9,811 nt of DNA from positions 1-9,811 of the forward strand of contig CABSAH010000057.1 in NCBI GenBank assembly GCA_902475645.1, in the 5' to 3' direction. This DNA is from an uncultured Christensenellaceae bacterium (GTDB lineage: Bacteria; Bacillota; Clostridia; Christensenellales; CAG-138). The translations under genes were made by a program, and so were the position numbers. The notes below the pieces were generated by a model that was given only the letters and a program-made list of their open reading frames with translations, did not search any database and had not been told where the DNA came from. This document shows positions 1 to 8,407 of this stretch, piece after piece (the stretch's first letter is position 1; every line of letters starts with the position of its first letter).

Positions 1-80
1 GCTGCAAATACAGGCGGGCAAGCATTATAAAAAAGGACGATTTTTTGGAGGAGGTATCCCATGCCGAACTGGACGGCTGA
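1..80 (+). CDS. addB: Probable C-terminal end of AddB (partial, 5' end outside window)
   Basis: In the frame whose codons begin at base 3, the sequence stays open to a TGA at 78-80 and encodes about 25 residues starting C-K-Y-R-R and containing K-K-D-D-F-L-E-E-V. AddB proteins usually end in a cysteine-rich iron-sulfur segment followed by a YR-rich, then acidic tail, and this fragment has that look. addB normally sits immediately upstream of addA, which begins here at 61, giving a 20-base overlap. The addA ribosome binding site lies inside the Leu-Glu-Glu codons of this tail, a typical translational-coupling arrangement. The fragment is too short for a firm family call. A different frame also has a stop at 28-30 and could be the true end of the upstream gene. 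Confidence 0.5.
   Translation, partial: CKYRRASIIKKDDFLEEVSHAELDG
47..54 (+). promoter_or_regulatory. Strong ribosome binding site for addA
   Basis: GGAGGAGG lies 6 bases before the ATG at 61 and is a near-ideal Shine-Dalgarno sequence. It supports that ATG as the addA start. It appears to lie within the coding end of the upstream gene, so translation of the two is probably coupled. Confidence 0.8.
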
Positions 81-3000
81 ACAGCAGCGCGCAATATCCG
101 CCGATGGCAATCTGCTCGTCAGCGCGGGCGCGGGCAGCGGCAAAACCGCCGTGCTTACCGCGCGCATAGTGCGCCTTATACGCGGCGGGGAAAGCATAAA
201 TTCAATACTGTGCGTAACGTTTACCAACGCCGCCGCCGCAGAGATGAAAAAGCGCATAGAAAAAAGCCTTGCCCATGCCGCAGCGGAGGCGGAGGGCGAG
301 GAGGCGGAAAAGCTTTACCGTGCTTCGCGCGGCGCAAGCGCCGCTAACATATCCACGCTCCATGCGTTCTGCACGCAGGTGCTGAGAAGGCATTTCAACC
401 TTGTTGGGCTTGACCCGGCGTTCCGCGTGGCGGATGCGGGGGAAACGGCAATACTGCGCCAAAATGCATATGACGAGCTGGTGGAGGATTGCTATGCAGC
501 GGGCGGGAGCCGCTTCAATCTGCTTATGGAAGGGCTTGGCGGGGATGAGCACGCGAAGGATTATATATACGCCGTTTATGATTTTGCCCGTTCGCAGATA
601 GACCCGTATGCATGGCTTGACGCCGCGCTTACGCAATACGATATAAACAGCCGCGATGAATTGCTCCGCTCCGATGCGGCGGCGGGCTTGGTTAAAAGGA
701 GCATGGCGAAAATTGCCAATAGGTGCGACGTGCTGCAAGCCGCCCGCGATGAAATGATGCAATACGGCGCGGAAAAGCCCGCGGCGTTTATAGACGGGGA
801 GCTGCTTACCGCGCGCTCGCTTCTGCTATGCACAAACGCAGCGGAGCTTGCCGCCGCGCTTGAAACATTCGCGTTCGGCAAAGGGCGCATAAATTGGGAC
901 GGGCTTAGCGGCCCCCTCCGCACAGCGGCGGATAAAGCGCGCAAAGACATGAAGAGGGAGATAGCCGAGGCGCAGGAATTCTGGTGCGGGAATGATTATA
1001 TTGAAACAATACGCCTGCACAGGCCGCTTATTGAGGAGCTTTGCGGCTTTATAAAGGAGCTTGACGAACGCTATGCGCAAAAGAAGCTTGAAGCGGGCTG
1101 CATAGATTACGGCGACATGGAGCATAAATGCCTTGCCGTGCTTAAAAACAGCGAAGCGCGGGAGGAATACAGCCGCCGCTTTACCCACGTTTTTATGGAT
1201 GAATATCAGGACTGCAACCCCGTTCAGGAAAGCATACTGAACAGCATAGCAAACGGCGGGTCAACGTTCCTTGTCGGGGACGTTAAGCAGTCCATATACC
1301 GCTTCCGCCTGGCGGAGCCTGCGCTGTTCATGCGGCGGTATGCGGATTATCAGCAAAACAAGGGCGGGGAGCTGATATGCCTTAACCATAATTTCCGCAG
1401 CGCGTGCGGCGTTATAAACGCGGTAAACAGCCTGTTTTCCGCAATTATGCACAGCGAGGCGGGGGAGATAGAATACGATGACGAGGCCGCGCTTAAATTC
1501 GGCAGGAACGACGGCGGGGAGGATGAAACCCGCGCGGAATTCCTTCTGCTGGACATGATGGATGCCCAAGAGGAGGACGGGGAAACGGAAACGGATGCAG
1601 CGGCGGCGGAGGCGGCGGCAGCGGCGCGGCGCATACACGAATTGATGGAAACGGAGCGGGTGAAGGACGCCGCCACGGGCGGGGAACGCCCGCTTAAATA
1701 CAGCGACTTTGCCGTGCTTCTGCGCTCCTATAAGCGCAGCGCGGAAACATGGATGCGCACCCTTGCGGCCAACGGCATACCCGCGTATGCGTTGCTCTCG
1801 GACGGGTACTTCGATGCAATAGAGGTGCGCGTTTTCATGGATTTACTGCGCATTATAGATAACCGCAGGCAGGATATACCGCTTGCGGCGGTGCTGCGCT
1901 CCCCCATAGGCGGCTTTGACGAAAGGGAGCTTATTGCGCTTAAAACGGATTTTCCCGCCCCGACGGAGCATGAGGACGACTGGGCATGGATAGACCGCAT
2001 ACACGCGGCGGCGGCAGCCGGCGGGGAGCTTGGGCAAAAGGCAAAGCGCTTTGCCGACAGGCTTGAGCATTACAGGCGGGAGGCTAAGCTATTGAGCGCG
2101 GAGGCGCTTATAGGTATGCTGCTGGACGAAACCGGATACGGCGAATACTGCGCGGCAATGCCCGGCGGCAGGCAGCGGCAGGCCAATTTGGAAGCGCTGT
2201 GCGAACGCGCGCGCGCCTGCGCCGCGGCGGGGGTAAGGAGCCTTGGCGGGTTCCTGAGCTACATGGAAAAGGTACACACGGCCAATGCTTACGGCGCGCC
2301 GCAAACGGGCGGGGCGAACGTTGTAAGCATAATGAGCATACACGCAAGCAAGGGGCTTGAATTCCCCTATGTTATAATAGGCGGGCTTAATTCGCAATTC
2401 GTGCGCGATGATAAGGATAATCTGATATGCGAAAAGGAGCTTGGCATAGGCGCGCGCCTTATATCGGGCGAAATAAAGCAGCAATCGTTCATGTATGACG
2501 CCGTAACCGCCGCGCTTTCCGCCAAAGCTACGGCGGAGGAAATGCGCGTGCTTTACGTTGCCATGACGCGCGCGCGGGAACGGCTTATAATGCTGTGCGC
2601 GGCTAAGGACGGCGCAAGGCTTGTGAACCAGGCGCTTGCCCCGCAGACGCAAAGCAGTATAATGGTGCAAAGGAGCTTTGCAAGCTGGATACTTGGGCAT
2701 ATTCTGCGCTCAAAGGATGGCAACGGCATACGCGAAAAATACGGCTTTGCGCCCGTATTCGGCGACGGCGTGCATATTCGGGCGCGGTGCATACCCGCTC
2801 CGCTGGCCGCATACGGCGGGGGCGCAATGGATGAGGATGGCTACAACGCATTTGTAAAGGACGCGCTAAAGCACGCGGACAATGCAGAAAGCCGCAAATT
2901 CTTTATGCGCACATATGCCCATGCTCAGGACGTTGGGCTGCCGGGAAAGCTATCCGTAACGGGGCTTAGCGGCACGGAGCATACGGAGCTTAACGATGCG

Positions 3001-3549
3001 CCGCGGTTTGCGCGGGAAAATAGCGTTGCGCCCGTGCAGCTCGGCACGGCGGTGCACGAAATAATGCGCCGGCTGCCGCTTGATAAGCCTATTACGGAGC
3101 AAAGCGTTGCGGAGCTTGCAAAAGCGCTGGTAAAGGCGGGCATAATGGACGAGGCCGCGGCGGGCATAGTGCCCGTGCGTTCCGTTGCGGCGTTTTTCGG
3201 CGGGGAGCTGGGGCAAAGGCTCCTGCGTGCGGAAACCGTGCGGCGGGAGACGGAGTTCAATCTGCGCATTGGGGCGCGGGAGCTGCTGGGCGCGGATACG
3301 GACGAGGCGGTGCTTTTGCAGGGCGTTATAGACTGCTGCTTCATCGAAAACGGCGAATGGGTGCTTATTGACTATAAGACCGACAGGGTGGATAAAAATT
3401 ACAGCGCATACGATGCCGCAAAAAGGCATTTTGCGCAGCTGGGGCTATATAAAAAGGCGCTTGAGCGGCTTACGGGGCGCAGGGTGGCGCATAGCTACAT
3501 ATACCTTTTCAGCATAGGCGAAGCGATAGAATACAGCGAGGATTTTTAG
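61..3549 (+). CDS. addA: ATP-dependent helicase/nuclease subunit A (AddA)
   Basis: AddA is the UvrD-like helicase and nuclease subunit of the AddAB complex, which unwinds and resects double-strand DNA ends for RecA-dependent repair, the Bacillota counterpart of RecBCD. The helicase motifs appear in order: Walker A AGAGSGKT at residues 22-29, a TFTNAAAAEM motif near 53-62, Walker B DEYQD at 380-384, VGDVKQSIYRFR near 404-415, NHNFRS near 443-448, HASKGLEFP at 761-769 and VAMTRAR at 833-839. The C-terminal RecB-type nuclease is intact, with H999 in GTAVHE, D1091 in QGVID, and D1104 and K1106 in IDYKTD. At 1162 residues it is slightly shorter than B. subtilis AddA (about 1230). An alanine/glutamate-rich stretch lies before residue 530. 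The start is set by a strong RBS. The gene ends one base before prmC, so the two are probably cotranscribed. Confidence 0.97.
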   Translation: MPNWTAEQQRAISADGNLLVSAGAGSGKTAVLTARIVRLIRGGESINSILCVTFTNAAAAEMKKRIEKSLAHAAAEAEGEEAEKLYRASRGASAANISTLHAFCTQVLRRHFNLVGLDPAFRVADAGETAILRQNAYDELVEDCYAAGGSRFNLLMEGLGGDEHAKDYIYAVYDFARSQIDPYAWLDAALTQYDINSRDELLRSDAAAGLVKRSMAKIANRCDVLQAARDEMMQYGAEKPAAFIDGELLTARSLLLCTNAAELAAALETFAFGKGRINWDGLSGPLRTAADKARKDMKREIAEAQEFWCGNDYIETIRLHRPLIEELCGFIKELDERYAQKKLEAGCIDYGDMEHKCLAVLKNSEAREEYSRRFTHVFMDEYQDCNPVQESILNSIANGGSTFLVGDVKQSIYRFRLAEPALFMRRYADYQQNKGGELICLNHNFRSACGVINAVNSLFSAIMHSEAGEIEYDDEAALKFGRNDGGEDETRAEFLLLDMMDAQEEDGETETDAAAAEAAAAARRIHELMETERVKDAATGGERPLKYSDFAVLLRSYKRSAETWMRTLAANGIPAYALLSDGYFDAIEVRVFMDLLRIIDNRRQDIPLAAVLRSPIGGFDERELIALKTDFPAPTEHEDDWAWIDRIHAAAAAGGELGQKAKRFADRLEHYRREAKLLSAEALIGMLLDETGYGEYCAAMPGGRQRQANLEALCERARACAAAGVRSLGGFLSYMEKVHTANAYGAPQTGGANVVSIMSIHASKGLEFPYVIIGGLNSQFVRDDKDNLICEKELGIGARLISGEIKQQSFMYDAVTAALSAKATAEEMRVLYVAMTRARERLIMLCAAKDGARLVNQALAPQTQSSIMVQRSFASWILGHILRSKDGNGIREKYGFAPVFGDGVHIRARCIPAPLAAYGGGAMDEDGYNAFVKDALKHADNAESRKFFMRTYAHAQDVGLPGKLSVTGLSGTEHTELNDAPRFARENSVAPVQLGTAVHEIMRRLPLDKPITEQSVAELAKALVKAGIMDEAAAGIVPVRSVAAFFGGELGQRLLRAETVRRETEFNLRIGARELLGADTDEAVLLQGVIDCCFIENGEWVLIDYKTDRVDKNYSAYDAAKRHFAQLGLYKKALERLTGRRVAHSYIYLFSIGEAIEYSEDF

Positions 3550-3550
3550 C

Positions 3551-4381
3551 ATGGAATACCGACATACGGTAAGCCGTATTATACGCCAAACGGCGGATGA
3601 GCTGCGCCCGATTTCATGCGAGGAGGCTGAAATTGAGGCGCGCGAGCTTGTTATGCACGCATTGGGGATTGAAAGCCGCGCGGAGCTTGCCGCAGGCGTA
3701 AATAAAAGCATGGATGCGGAGCAATGCGCAAGGCTGAAGGAATACGTTTTGCGCCGAACGGCGGGCGAGCCGCTGCAATACATATTGGGCTTTTGGGAAT
3801 TCATGGGGCTTAGGTTCAAAACGGATGCGCGCGCGCTGATACCGCGTCAGGATACGGAAACGCTGTGCGAGGAGGCGGTTGAGCTTATACGGCGGCGCGG
3901 CTACGCAAGCTGCCTTGATATGTGCGCGGGCTCGGGCTGCATAGGCATAAGCATTGCAAGGCTTTGCGGCATAGATGTTACGCTTGCGGATATAAGCGAA
4001 GCGGCGCTTGAGCTTTGCCGCGAAAATGCGGAGGCGAACGGCGTTGACGTGCGCACGGTATGCAGCGATTTGTTCTTAGGCATTGCCGATAAATACGATA
4101 TAATAGTATGCAACCCGCCCTACCTTACGGCGAACGACATGGCCTCGCTTCAAAGGGAGCTTGCGTTTGAACCTGCAAACGCGCTTTACGGCGGGGAGGA
4201 TGGGCTGGATTTTTACAGGCGCATAGCCAAAACCTATGCGGATAAGCTGAAGCCGAACGGGGCGCTGGCGCTGGAGGTGGGCATCCGTCAGGCGGGGGCG
4301 GTTGCGGATATGCTTGGCGGGGCAAGAATAGTTAAGGATATACGCGGCATAGAGCGGGCGGTGATAAAGGAATGGGAATAA
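3551..4381 (+). CDS. prmC: Peptide chain release factor N5-glutamine methyltransferase (PrmC)
   Basis: PrmC transfers a methyl group from S-adenosylmethionine to the glutamine of the GGQ motif in release factors RF1 and RF2, raising termination efficiency. The 276-residue length matches the family (about 277 in E. coli). An N-terminal helical domain that recognises the release factor is followed by IPRQDTE at 97-103, where the family usually has PRPDTE. The SAM-binding motif LDMCAGSGCIGIS is at 122-134 and the diagnostic catalytic NPPY at 188-191. GAGGA at 3538-3542, inside the end of addA, lies 8 bases before the ATG. The 3' end overlaps the next start by 10 bases. RF1, its substrate, is encoded two genes downstream. 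The Q100 substitution in the PRPDTE-like motif is slightly unusual but unlikely to be disabling. Confidence 0.95.
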   Translation: MEYRHTVSRIIRQTADELRPISCEEAEIEARELVMHALGIESRAELAAGVNKSMDAEQCARLKEYVLRRTAGEPLQYILGFWEFMGLRFKTDARALIPRQDTETLCEEAVELIRRRGYASCLDMCAGSGCIGISIARLCGIDVTLADISEAALELCRENAEANGVDVRTVCSDLFLGIADKYDIIVCNPPYLTANDMASLQRELAFEPANALYGGEDGLDFYRRIAKTYADKLKPNGALALEVGIRQAGAVADMLGGARIVKDIRGIERAVIKEWE

Positions 4382-5739
4382 AGCGCTTTATAATTATAAT
4401 ATCGGCGGCGCTTGCGCTGATGCTTGCGGCGGGCTGTGCGCAGCGGGCGGCGGAATACGTAAGCATACCCGCGGCCGCGCCCACGCTTATGCCGGAGGCG
4501 CCCGTGCAAACGGTAAAACCCACGCCCACGGCAGTGCCCACGCCCACGGCAACGCCAAAGCACACGGCAGAACCCACGCCCGAGCCTACGCCCGAAATAC
4601 GGCGGGCGACGGTGGGCTTCGTTGGGGATATACTTATGATGACGCGGCAGATAGCGGACGCCAAGACCGAAACGGGCTATGATTTCAGCGAATGCTTTTT
4701 GCCCATGAGGGATGTGTTTGAAGCGGTGGACATAATGTGCGCGGACTTTGAGGGCACGCTTGGCGGGGAGGAGGCGGGCTATACGCAGCCAAGGGCTACC
4801 CCCGCCCCCGCAACGGAGGAAAACCCGAACCCCACCAATCCGCCCATGCAAAGCTTCAGCGCGCCGGACGAGCTGGCAAAAAACCTTTTCGATGCGGGCA
4901 TAGACGCCGTTACAACCGCCAACAACCACGCCATGGACCGCGACGATGCGGGGCTTTTCCGCACGATACGGGTGCTTAGGGCGGCGGGCATAAAAACGGT
5001 GGGCACGGCGCTTAGCATGGAGGACTTCCTTACGCCGTGCATCATTGAAAAAAACGGCATAAAAATAGGGCTGATAGGCGCAACGCAGATACTCAACAGC
5101 ACCGCGCCCAAGATAGACGCCGAAAACAGGGACTTTGCGCTGACGCGGCTTGACGAGAAAATGGTAAAAAGTCAAATATCGGCTTGCACGGGGGCGGGTG
5201 CGGAGTTTATAATCGTAATGGTGCATTGGGGCTATGAACACCAAAGCAGAGAGGATGAAGCCCAGCGCAGATACGCCGCAAGGCTGACGGAATGGGGCGC
5301 GGACGCCGTAATAGGCGCACATTCGCATTGCCCGCAGCCCATGGAATGGCTTGAAGCGGAGCGGAACGGGAAGGCGATAAGGGTGCCGATTGTGTATTCG
5401 CTTGGGAACTTCATATCCAATATGTCGCAGGAGCATGCCAAAATAGGCGTATTTGCGCGGATAAGCATAACAAAGGACGAAGGCGGCGTGCGCTGCGACG
5501 AGCTTGCGTGCCTGCCCGTGTATTGCTGCCGTGCAATGCCGGCGGACGGCGGCAGGGAAATTCACAGAACGCTGCCGTGCTTAGCCGAAAACGGAGCGGT
5601 TGTGAACGGCTTCAGCATGGACGAAGGCGTGCATAGAGCCATGCAGAAGGCATACGACCACGTTGCGGCGGTATGCATAGGCGAAAGGGAAGATATACAC
5701 ATGATTGAACGGAGCGAAATTTATGCTGGAGAAGCTTAA
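4372..5739 (+). CDS. CapA-family (PGA_cap) metallophosphoesterase-fold lipoprotein
   Basis: The product is a probable surface-anchored protein of the CapA/PgsA family, known from poly-gamma-glutamate capsule synthesis but also common as stand-alone proteins of unknown substrate. Residues 1-22 form a lipoprotein signal: K4 R5, a hydrophobic run, then LAAGC with C22 as the likely lipidated cysteine. Residues 50-75 form a Pro/Thr-rich linker with a repeated PTPTA unit. The CapA domain follows, with VGFVGD at 81-86, DFEGT at 125-129, ANNHAMD at 183-189, HWGYEH at 285-290, GAHSHCPQ at 315-322 and YSLGNF at 342-347. These supply the metal-binding Asp, Glu, Asn and His residues, so the fold looks intact. 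No capB/capC-type ligase genes are visible nearby, so a role in polyglutamate synthesis is not supported here. The gene overlaps prmC by 10 bases and prfA by 17, implying coupled translation. The ATG lacks a well-spaced Shine-Dalgarno. Confidence 0.88.
   Translation: MGIKRFIIIISAALALMLAAGCAQRAAEYVSIPAAAPTLMPEAPVQTVKPTPTAVPTPTATPKHTAEPTPEPTPEIRRATVGFVGDILMMTRQIADAKTETGYDFSECFLPMRDVFEAVDIMCADFEGTLGGEEAGYTQPRATPAPATEENPNPTNPPMQSFSAPDELAKNLFDAGIDAVTTANNHAMDRDDAGLFRTIRVLRAAGIKTVGTALSMEDFLTPCIIEKNGIKIGLIGATQILNSTAPKIDAENRDFALTRLDEKMVKSQISACTGAGAEFIIVMVHWGYEHQSREDEAQRRYAARLTEWGADAVIGAHSHCPQPMEWLEAERNGKAIRVPIVYSLGNFISNMSQEHAKIGVFARISITKDEGGVRCDELACLPVYCCRAMPADGGREIHRTLPCLAENGAVVNGFSMDEGVHRAMQKAYDHVAAVCIGEREDIHMIERSEIYAGEA
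4519..4551 (+). repeat. In-frame tandem repeat encoding the Pro/Thr linker
   Basis: A 15-base unit, CCCACGCCCACGGCA, occurs at 4519-4533 and again exactly at 4537-4551, an 18-base period that encodes PTPTAV then PTPTAT. Degenerate PTPE units continue to about 4597. The run lies between the lipobox and the catalytic domain. It probably spaces the domain off the membrane through the wall, and could vary in length between strains. Confidence 0.75.
5711..5714 (+). promoter_or_regulatory. Shine-Dalgarno fixing the prfA start at 5723
   Basis: GGAG ends 8 bases before the ATG at 5723. The same frame is open upstream to a TTG at 5705, but that start would put this site inside the gene and would add six residues not typical of RF1. 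RF1 proteins generally begin close to the M-L-E-K-L-type sequence found here. Confidence 0.65.
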
Positions 5740-6793
5740 AGGAATAAAGGAAAGATACGAGCAGCTTACGGCGCTTTTGAGCGACCCCGCCGTGATAGGC
5801 GACCAGAACCGCTACCGCGAGCTGAGCAAGGAGCAGGCGGGACTGACGGACATAGTTGACGCATACGACGAATATATGGCGGCGGAGGCCGAGGCGGAGG
5901 GCTGCAAGGCCATGCTGGAGGATACCGACGACGCTGCCATGCGCGAAATGATACACGAGGAGCTGAACGGGCTGAGCGCAAGGGAGCAGGAGCTGAGCGA
6001 GCGGCTGAAGGTTATGCTCCTGCCCAAGGACCCAAACGACGATAAGGACGTTATAATGGAAATACGCGCGGGCACGGGCGGCGAGGAGGCGGCGCTTTTC
6101 GGCGCGGATTTATTGCGCATGTATACCCGCTATGCCGAGCGGCACGGCTACAAGGCCGAAATGCTGAACGAAAACTATACCGAAAAGGGCGGCGTGAAGG
6201 AGGTTGTGCTTTCGCTTCAGGGCAAGGGCGCATACAGCCGCATGAAGTTTGAAAGCGGAGTACATAGGGTGCAGCGCGTGCCGGAAACGGAATCGCAGGG
6301 GCGAATACACACAAGCGCGGCAACGGTTGCGGTGCTGCCGGAGGCGGAGGACGTGGAGGTTGAAATTAACCCGAACGATTTGCAGATAGATACATACCGA
6401 AGCGGCGGCGCGGGCGGTCAGCACGTAAACAAAACCGAAAGCGCAATAAGGATTACGCATATACCGACGGGGCTTGTTGTGCAATGTCAGGACGAGCGCA
6501 GCCAGCATAAGAACCGCGATAAGGCCATGCGCGTGCTTAAAAGCAGGCTGCTGGAGCTTTACCAAAGCAAGGCGGCGGAGGCGGAGGCGGACGAGCGCAA
6601 GAGCCAGGTAGGTTCGGGCGACCGCAGCGAGCGCATACGCACATATAATTTCCCGCAAAGCAGGGTTACGGACCACCGCATAGGGCTTACGCTGTATAAG
6701 CTGGAAACGTTCCTTGACGGGGACATGGACGAAATAATAGACGCGCTCATTTTGGCGGAGCGCACGCGGCAGCTATCCTCCGCGGAGGAATAA
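5723..6793 (+). CDS. prfA: Peptide chain release factor 1 (RF1)
   Basis: RF1 recognises UAA and UAG stop codons in the ribosomal A site and triggers peptide release. With the ATG at 5723 the protein is 356 residues, the usual RF1 length. The codon-recognition tripeptide is PET at 187-189 within RVPETESQGRIHTS, the PxT form that marks RF1 rather than RF2 (SPF). The catalytic GGQ is at 231-233 within GGAGGQHVNKTES, and Q233 is the residue PrmC methylates. The N-terminal coiled helical domain and the conserved RIRTYNFPQ.RVTDHR segment near the C-terminus are present. The start overlaps the end of the capA-like gene by 17 bases. Two genes upstream is prmC, the modifying enzyme. Confidence 0.97.
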   Translation: MLEKLKGIKERYEQLTALLSDPAVIGDQNRYRELSKEQAGLTDIVDAYDEYMAAEAEAEGCKAMLEDTDDAAMREMIHEELNGLSAREQELSERLKVMLLPKDPNDDKDVIMEIRAGTGGEEAALFGADLLRMYTRYAERHGYKAEMLNENYTEKGGVKEVVLSLQGKGAYSRMKFESGVHRVQRVPETESQGRIHTSAATVAVLPEAEDVEVEINPNDLQIDTYRSGGAGGQHVNKTESAIRITHIPTGLVVQCQDERSQHKNRDKAMRVLKSRLLELYQSKAAEAEADERKSQVGSGDRSERIRTYNFPQSRVTDHRIGLTLYKLETFLDGDMDEIIDALILAERTRQLSSAEE

Positions 6794-6819
6794 CGCCGCA
6801 TAAGGCAGGGAGGCAGGCA

Positions 6820-7854
6820 ATGAAAACGCGGTACGCAAACGCCGTTACGCAATACGAAAACGGCACAATGCTCGGCGGCAGGATAATAAGGGAAGGCGGG
6901 CTGGTTGCTTTCCCCACGGAAACGGTATACGGGCTTGGCGCGAACGGGCTGAACGGCGAAGCGGTGCTGAAGATATTCGCCGCCAAGGGCAGACCCGCGG
7001 ATAATCCGCTGATACTGCACATTGCAAAAAAGAGCGGGCTGAAGCCGCTGTGGAGCCACGTTCCCGAAAACGCGCGCATACTTGCGGATACGTTTTGGCC
7101 CGGGCCGCTCACCATGATATTCAAAAAAAGCTCCGCCGTGCCTTATGAGGTAACGGCGGGGCTTGATACGGTTGCGGTGCGTATGCCGCTGAACAGGACG
7201 GCGCGCGCGCTTATAAACGCGGCGGGTGTACCCATAGCCGCGCCGAGCGCCAACCTGAGCGGTAAGCCCAGCCCCACAACGGCGGAGCACGTTAAGCAGG
7301 ATATGGACGGCAGGGTTGATTTGATAATAGACGGCGGGCCGTGCAAATACGGGCTGGAATCGACCGTTATAAGCCTTATTGGGCGGCCGACCATACTGCG
7401 CCCGGGCGCGGTAACCAAGGAGATGCTTGAAGCGGTCATAGGCCCCGTTGATGTGGCGCACGCGGTGCTTTCCCCAATGAGGGAGGGCGAAACGGCGGCA
7501 AGCCCCGGCATGAAATACCGCCACTATGCGCCCGATGCGCAGGTGGTGGTTGCCGAAGGCAGGGAACGGGAGATAGCGGCCAAAATATGCCGCGAATACG
7601 ATGCGCGCGAGGGCGTGGGCGAAGAATGTATTATTTTTGCCACAAAGCAGACGCAGCCCTTTTACAGGGGGCGCAACTGTGTTATAATAGGGGACAGGAA
7701 CGAGCCTGCAACGCTGTGCGCATCGCTGTTTTACAGCCTTAGGGAATACGGCGGCAGGGCGGACGTTATATTTGCGGAGGCTCTGCCTAATGACGACATG
7801 GGCCTTGCGTACATGAACCGGCTGCTGCGCGCGGCAGGGTTCAATATAATTTAA
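6820..7854 (+). CDS. tsaC: Threonylcarbamoyl-AMP synthase (TsaC/YwlC/Sua5 type)
   Basis: This enzyme condenses threonine, bicarbonate and ATP into L-threonylcarbamoyl-adenylate, the precursor for t6A at position 37 of ANN-decoding tRNAs. The N-terminal YrdC domain shows PTETVYGLG at 32-40, the ATP/threonine-binding KGRP at 56-59, and PSANLSG around 142-148. A linker with SPGMKYRHYAP at 228-238 leads into a C-terminal Sua5 domain. The total of 344 residues matches the long B. subtilis YwlC form rather than the short E. coli TsaC. AGGGAGG at 6807-6813 sits 6 bases before the ATG. The gene starts 26 bases after prfA and is probably in the same transcript. A demanding t6A supply would fit the heavy use here of AUA codons, which belong to the ANN set, but that link is inference. 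Confidence 0.95.
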   Translation: MKTRYANAVTQYENGTMLGGRIIREGGLVAFPTETVYGLGANGLNGEAVLKIFAAKGRPADNPLILHIAKKSGLKPLWSHVPENARILADTFWPGPLTMIFKKSSAVPYEVTAGLDTVAVRMPLNRTARALINAAGVPIAAPSANLSGKPSPTTAEHVKQDMDGRVDLIIDGGPCKYGLESTVISLIGRPTILRPGAVTKEMLEAVIGPVDVAHAVLSPMREGETAASPGMKYRHYAPDAQVVVAEGREREIAAKICREYDAREGVGEECIIFATKQTQPFYRGRNCVIIGDRNEPATLCASLFYSLREYGGRADVIFAEALPNDDMGLAYMNRLLRAAGFNII

Positions 7855-7937
7855 TATTACGAACCGGATATATGCCGACGGCGGATAAAACGCATAGGCT
7901 CCGGAAAACAGATTGAAACAGGGAAGGTTGGTACGGA

Positions 7938-8387
7938 ATGGAGCGGAGAATAGGAATAGGCTGCGACCACGGCGGGTTTGCTCTTAAAAAGGAGTTGATC
8001 CCGTTTATTGAATCACTCGGCTACGAAACGATAGACATTGGCTGCTACGATGAAAACAGCGTTGACTATCCGGACGTAGCCTTTTCTTTAGCCGAAAAAG
8101 TGGGCGCGGGCGACATTTCCCGGGGAATAATAGTGTGCGGCACGGGTATAGGCGTAAGCATATGCGCAAACAAGGTGCGCGGCGTGCGCTGTGCGCTTTG
8201 CACGGATGAAACCATGGCGCGCCTTACGCGCGAGCATAACGACACCAACATGCTGGCGCTTGGCGGAAGAATAGTTGGCACGGAGCTTGCAAAGGGCATT
8301 GTTAAGGCGTGGCTTGAAACGGAATTTTCAAACGGGCAGCGGCACATTAACCGCATAGCCAAAATAAGCCGATACGAGAACAAATAA
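7938..8387 (+). CDS. rpiB: Ribose-5-phosphate isomerase B
   Basis: RpiB interconverts ribulose-5-phosphate and ribose-5-phosphate in the non-oxidative pentose phosphate pathway, feeding PRPP synthesis. The 149-residue product is typical of the RpiB/LacAB family. It has CDHGG at 9-13, DYPD at 43-46, the catalytic cysteine C67 in CGTGIGVSI, and H100 in EHND for ring opening and phosphate binding. The C-terminal RH..R motif at 135-139 matches substrate-contacting residues. GGGAAGG at 7921-7927 lies upstream with a somewhat long 10-base gap to the ATG. It follows an 83-base gap after tsaC, the longest internal gap in the block, so it could have its own promoter, but I see no convincing one. The next gene, upp, consumes PRPP, a downstream product of this pathway. 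Confidence 0.96.
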   Translation: MERRIGIGCDHGGFALKKELIPFIESLGYETIDIGCYDENSVDYPDVAFSLAEKVGAGDISRGIIVCGTGIGVSICANKVRGVRCALCTDETMARLTREHNDTNMLALGGRIVGTELAKGIVKAWLETEFSNGQRHINRIAKISRYENK

Positions 8388-8407
8388 ATTTATATAAGGA
8401 GACGCAA

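Noticed and set aside
4288..5565. 425-codon open frame on the minus strand
   Set aside because: It lies antisense to prmC and the intact capA-like gene, is rich in Arg, His and Tyr with no recognisable motif, and is explained by codon bias of the real plus-strand frame.
5705..5722. Upstream TTG start for prfA
   Set aside because: It would place the only good Shine-Dalgarno inside the gene and add six residues not typical of RF1. The ATG at 5723 fits the family length.
6559..7524. 321-codon open frame on the minus strand across prfA and tsaC
   Set aside because: It is a shadow of two well-supported genes with all family motifs on the plus strand, and the antisense product has no domain-like pattern.
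7845..7850. Perfect TATAAT hexamer just before the tsaC stop, a possible promoter for rpiB
   Set aside because: The bases 17 upstream (CTGCTG) are a poor -35 element, and there is no extended -10 TG. AUA-rich coding makes such hexamers frequent here (also near 2373 and 7682).
7855..7937. Riboswitch or attenuator in the gap before rpiB
   Set aside because: No stable hairpin, T-run or recognisable aptamer core is visible in the 83 bases.
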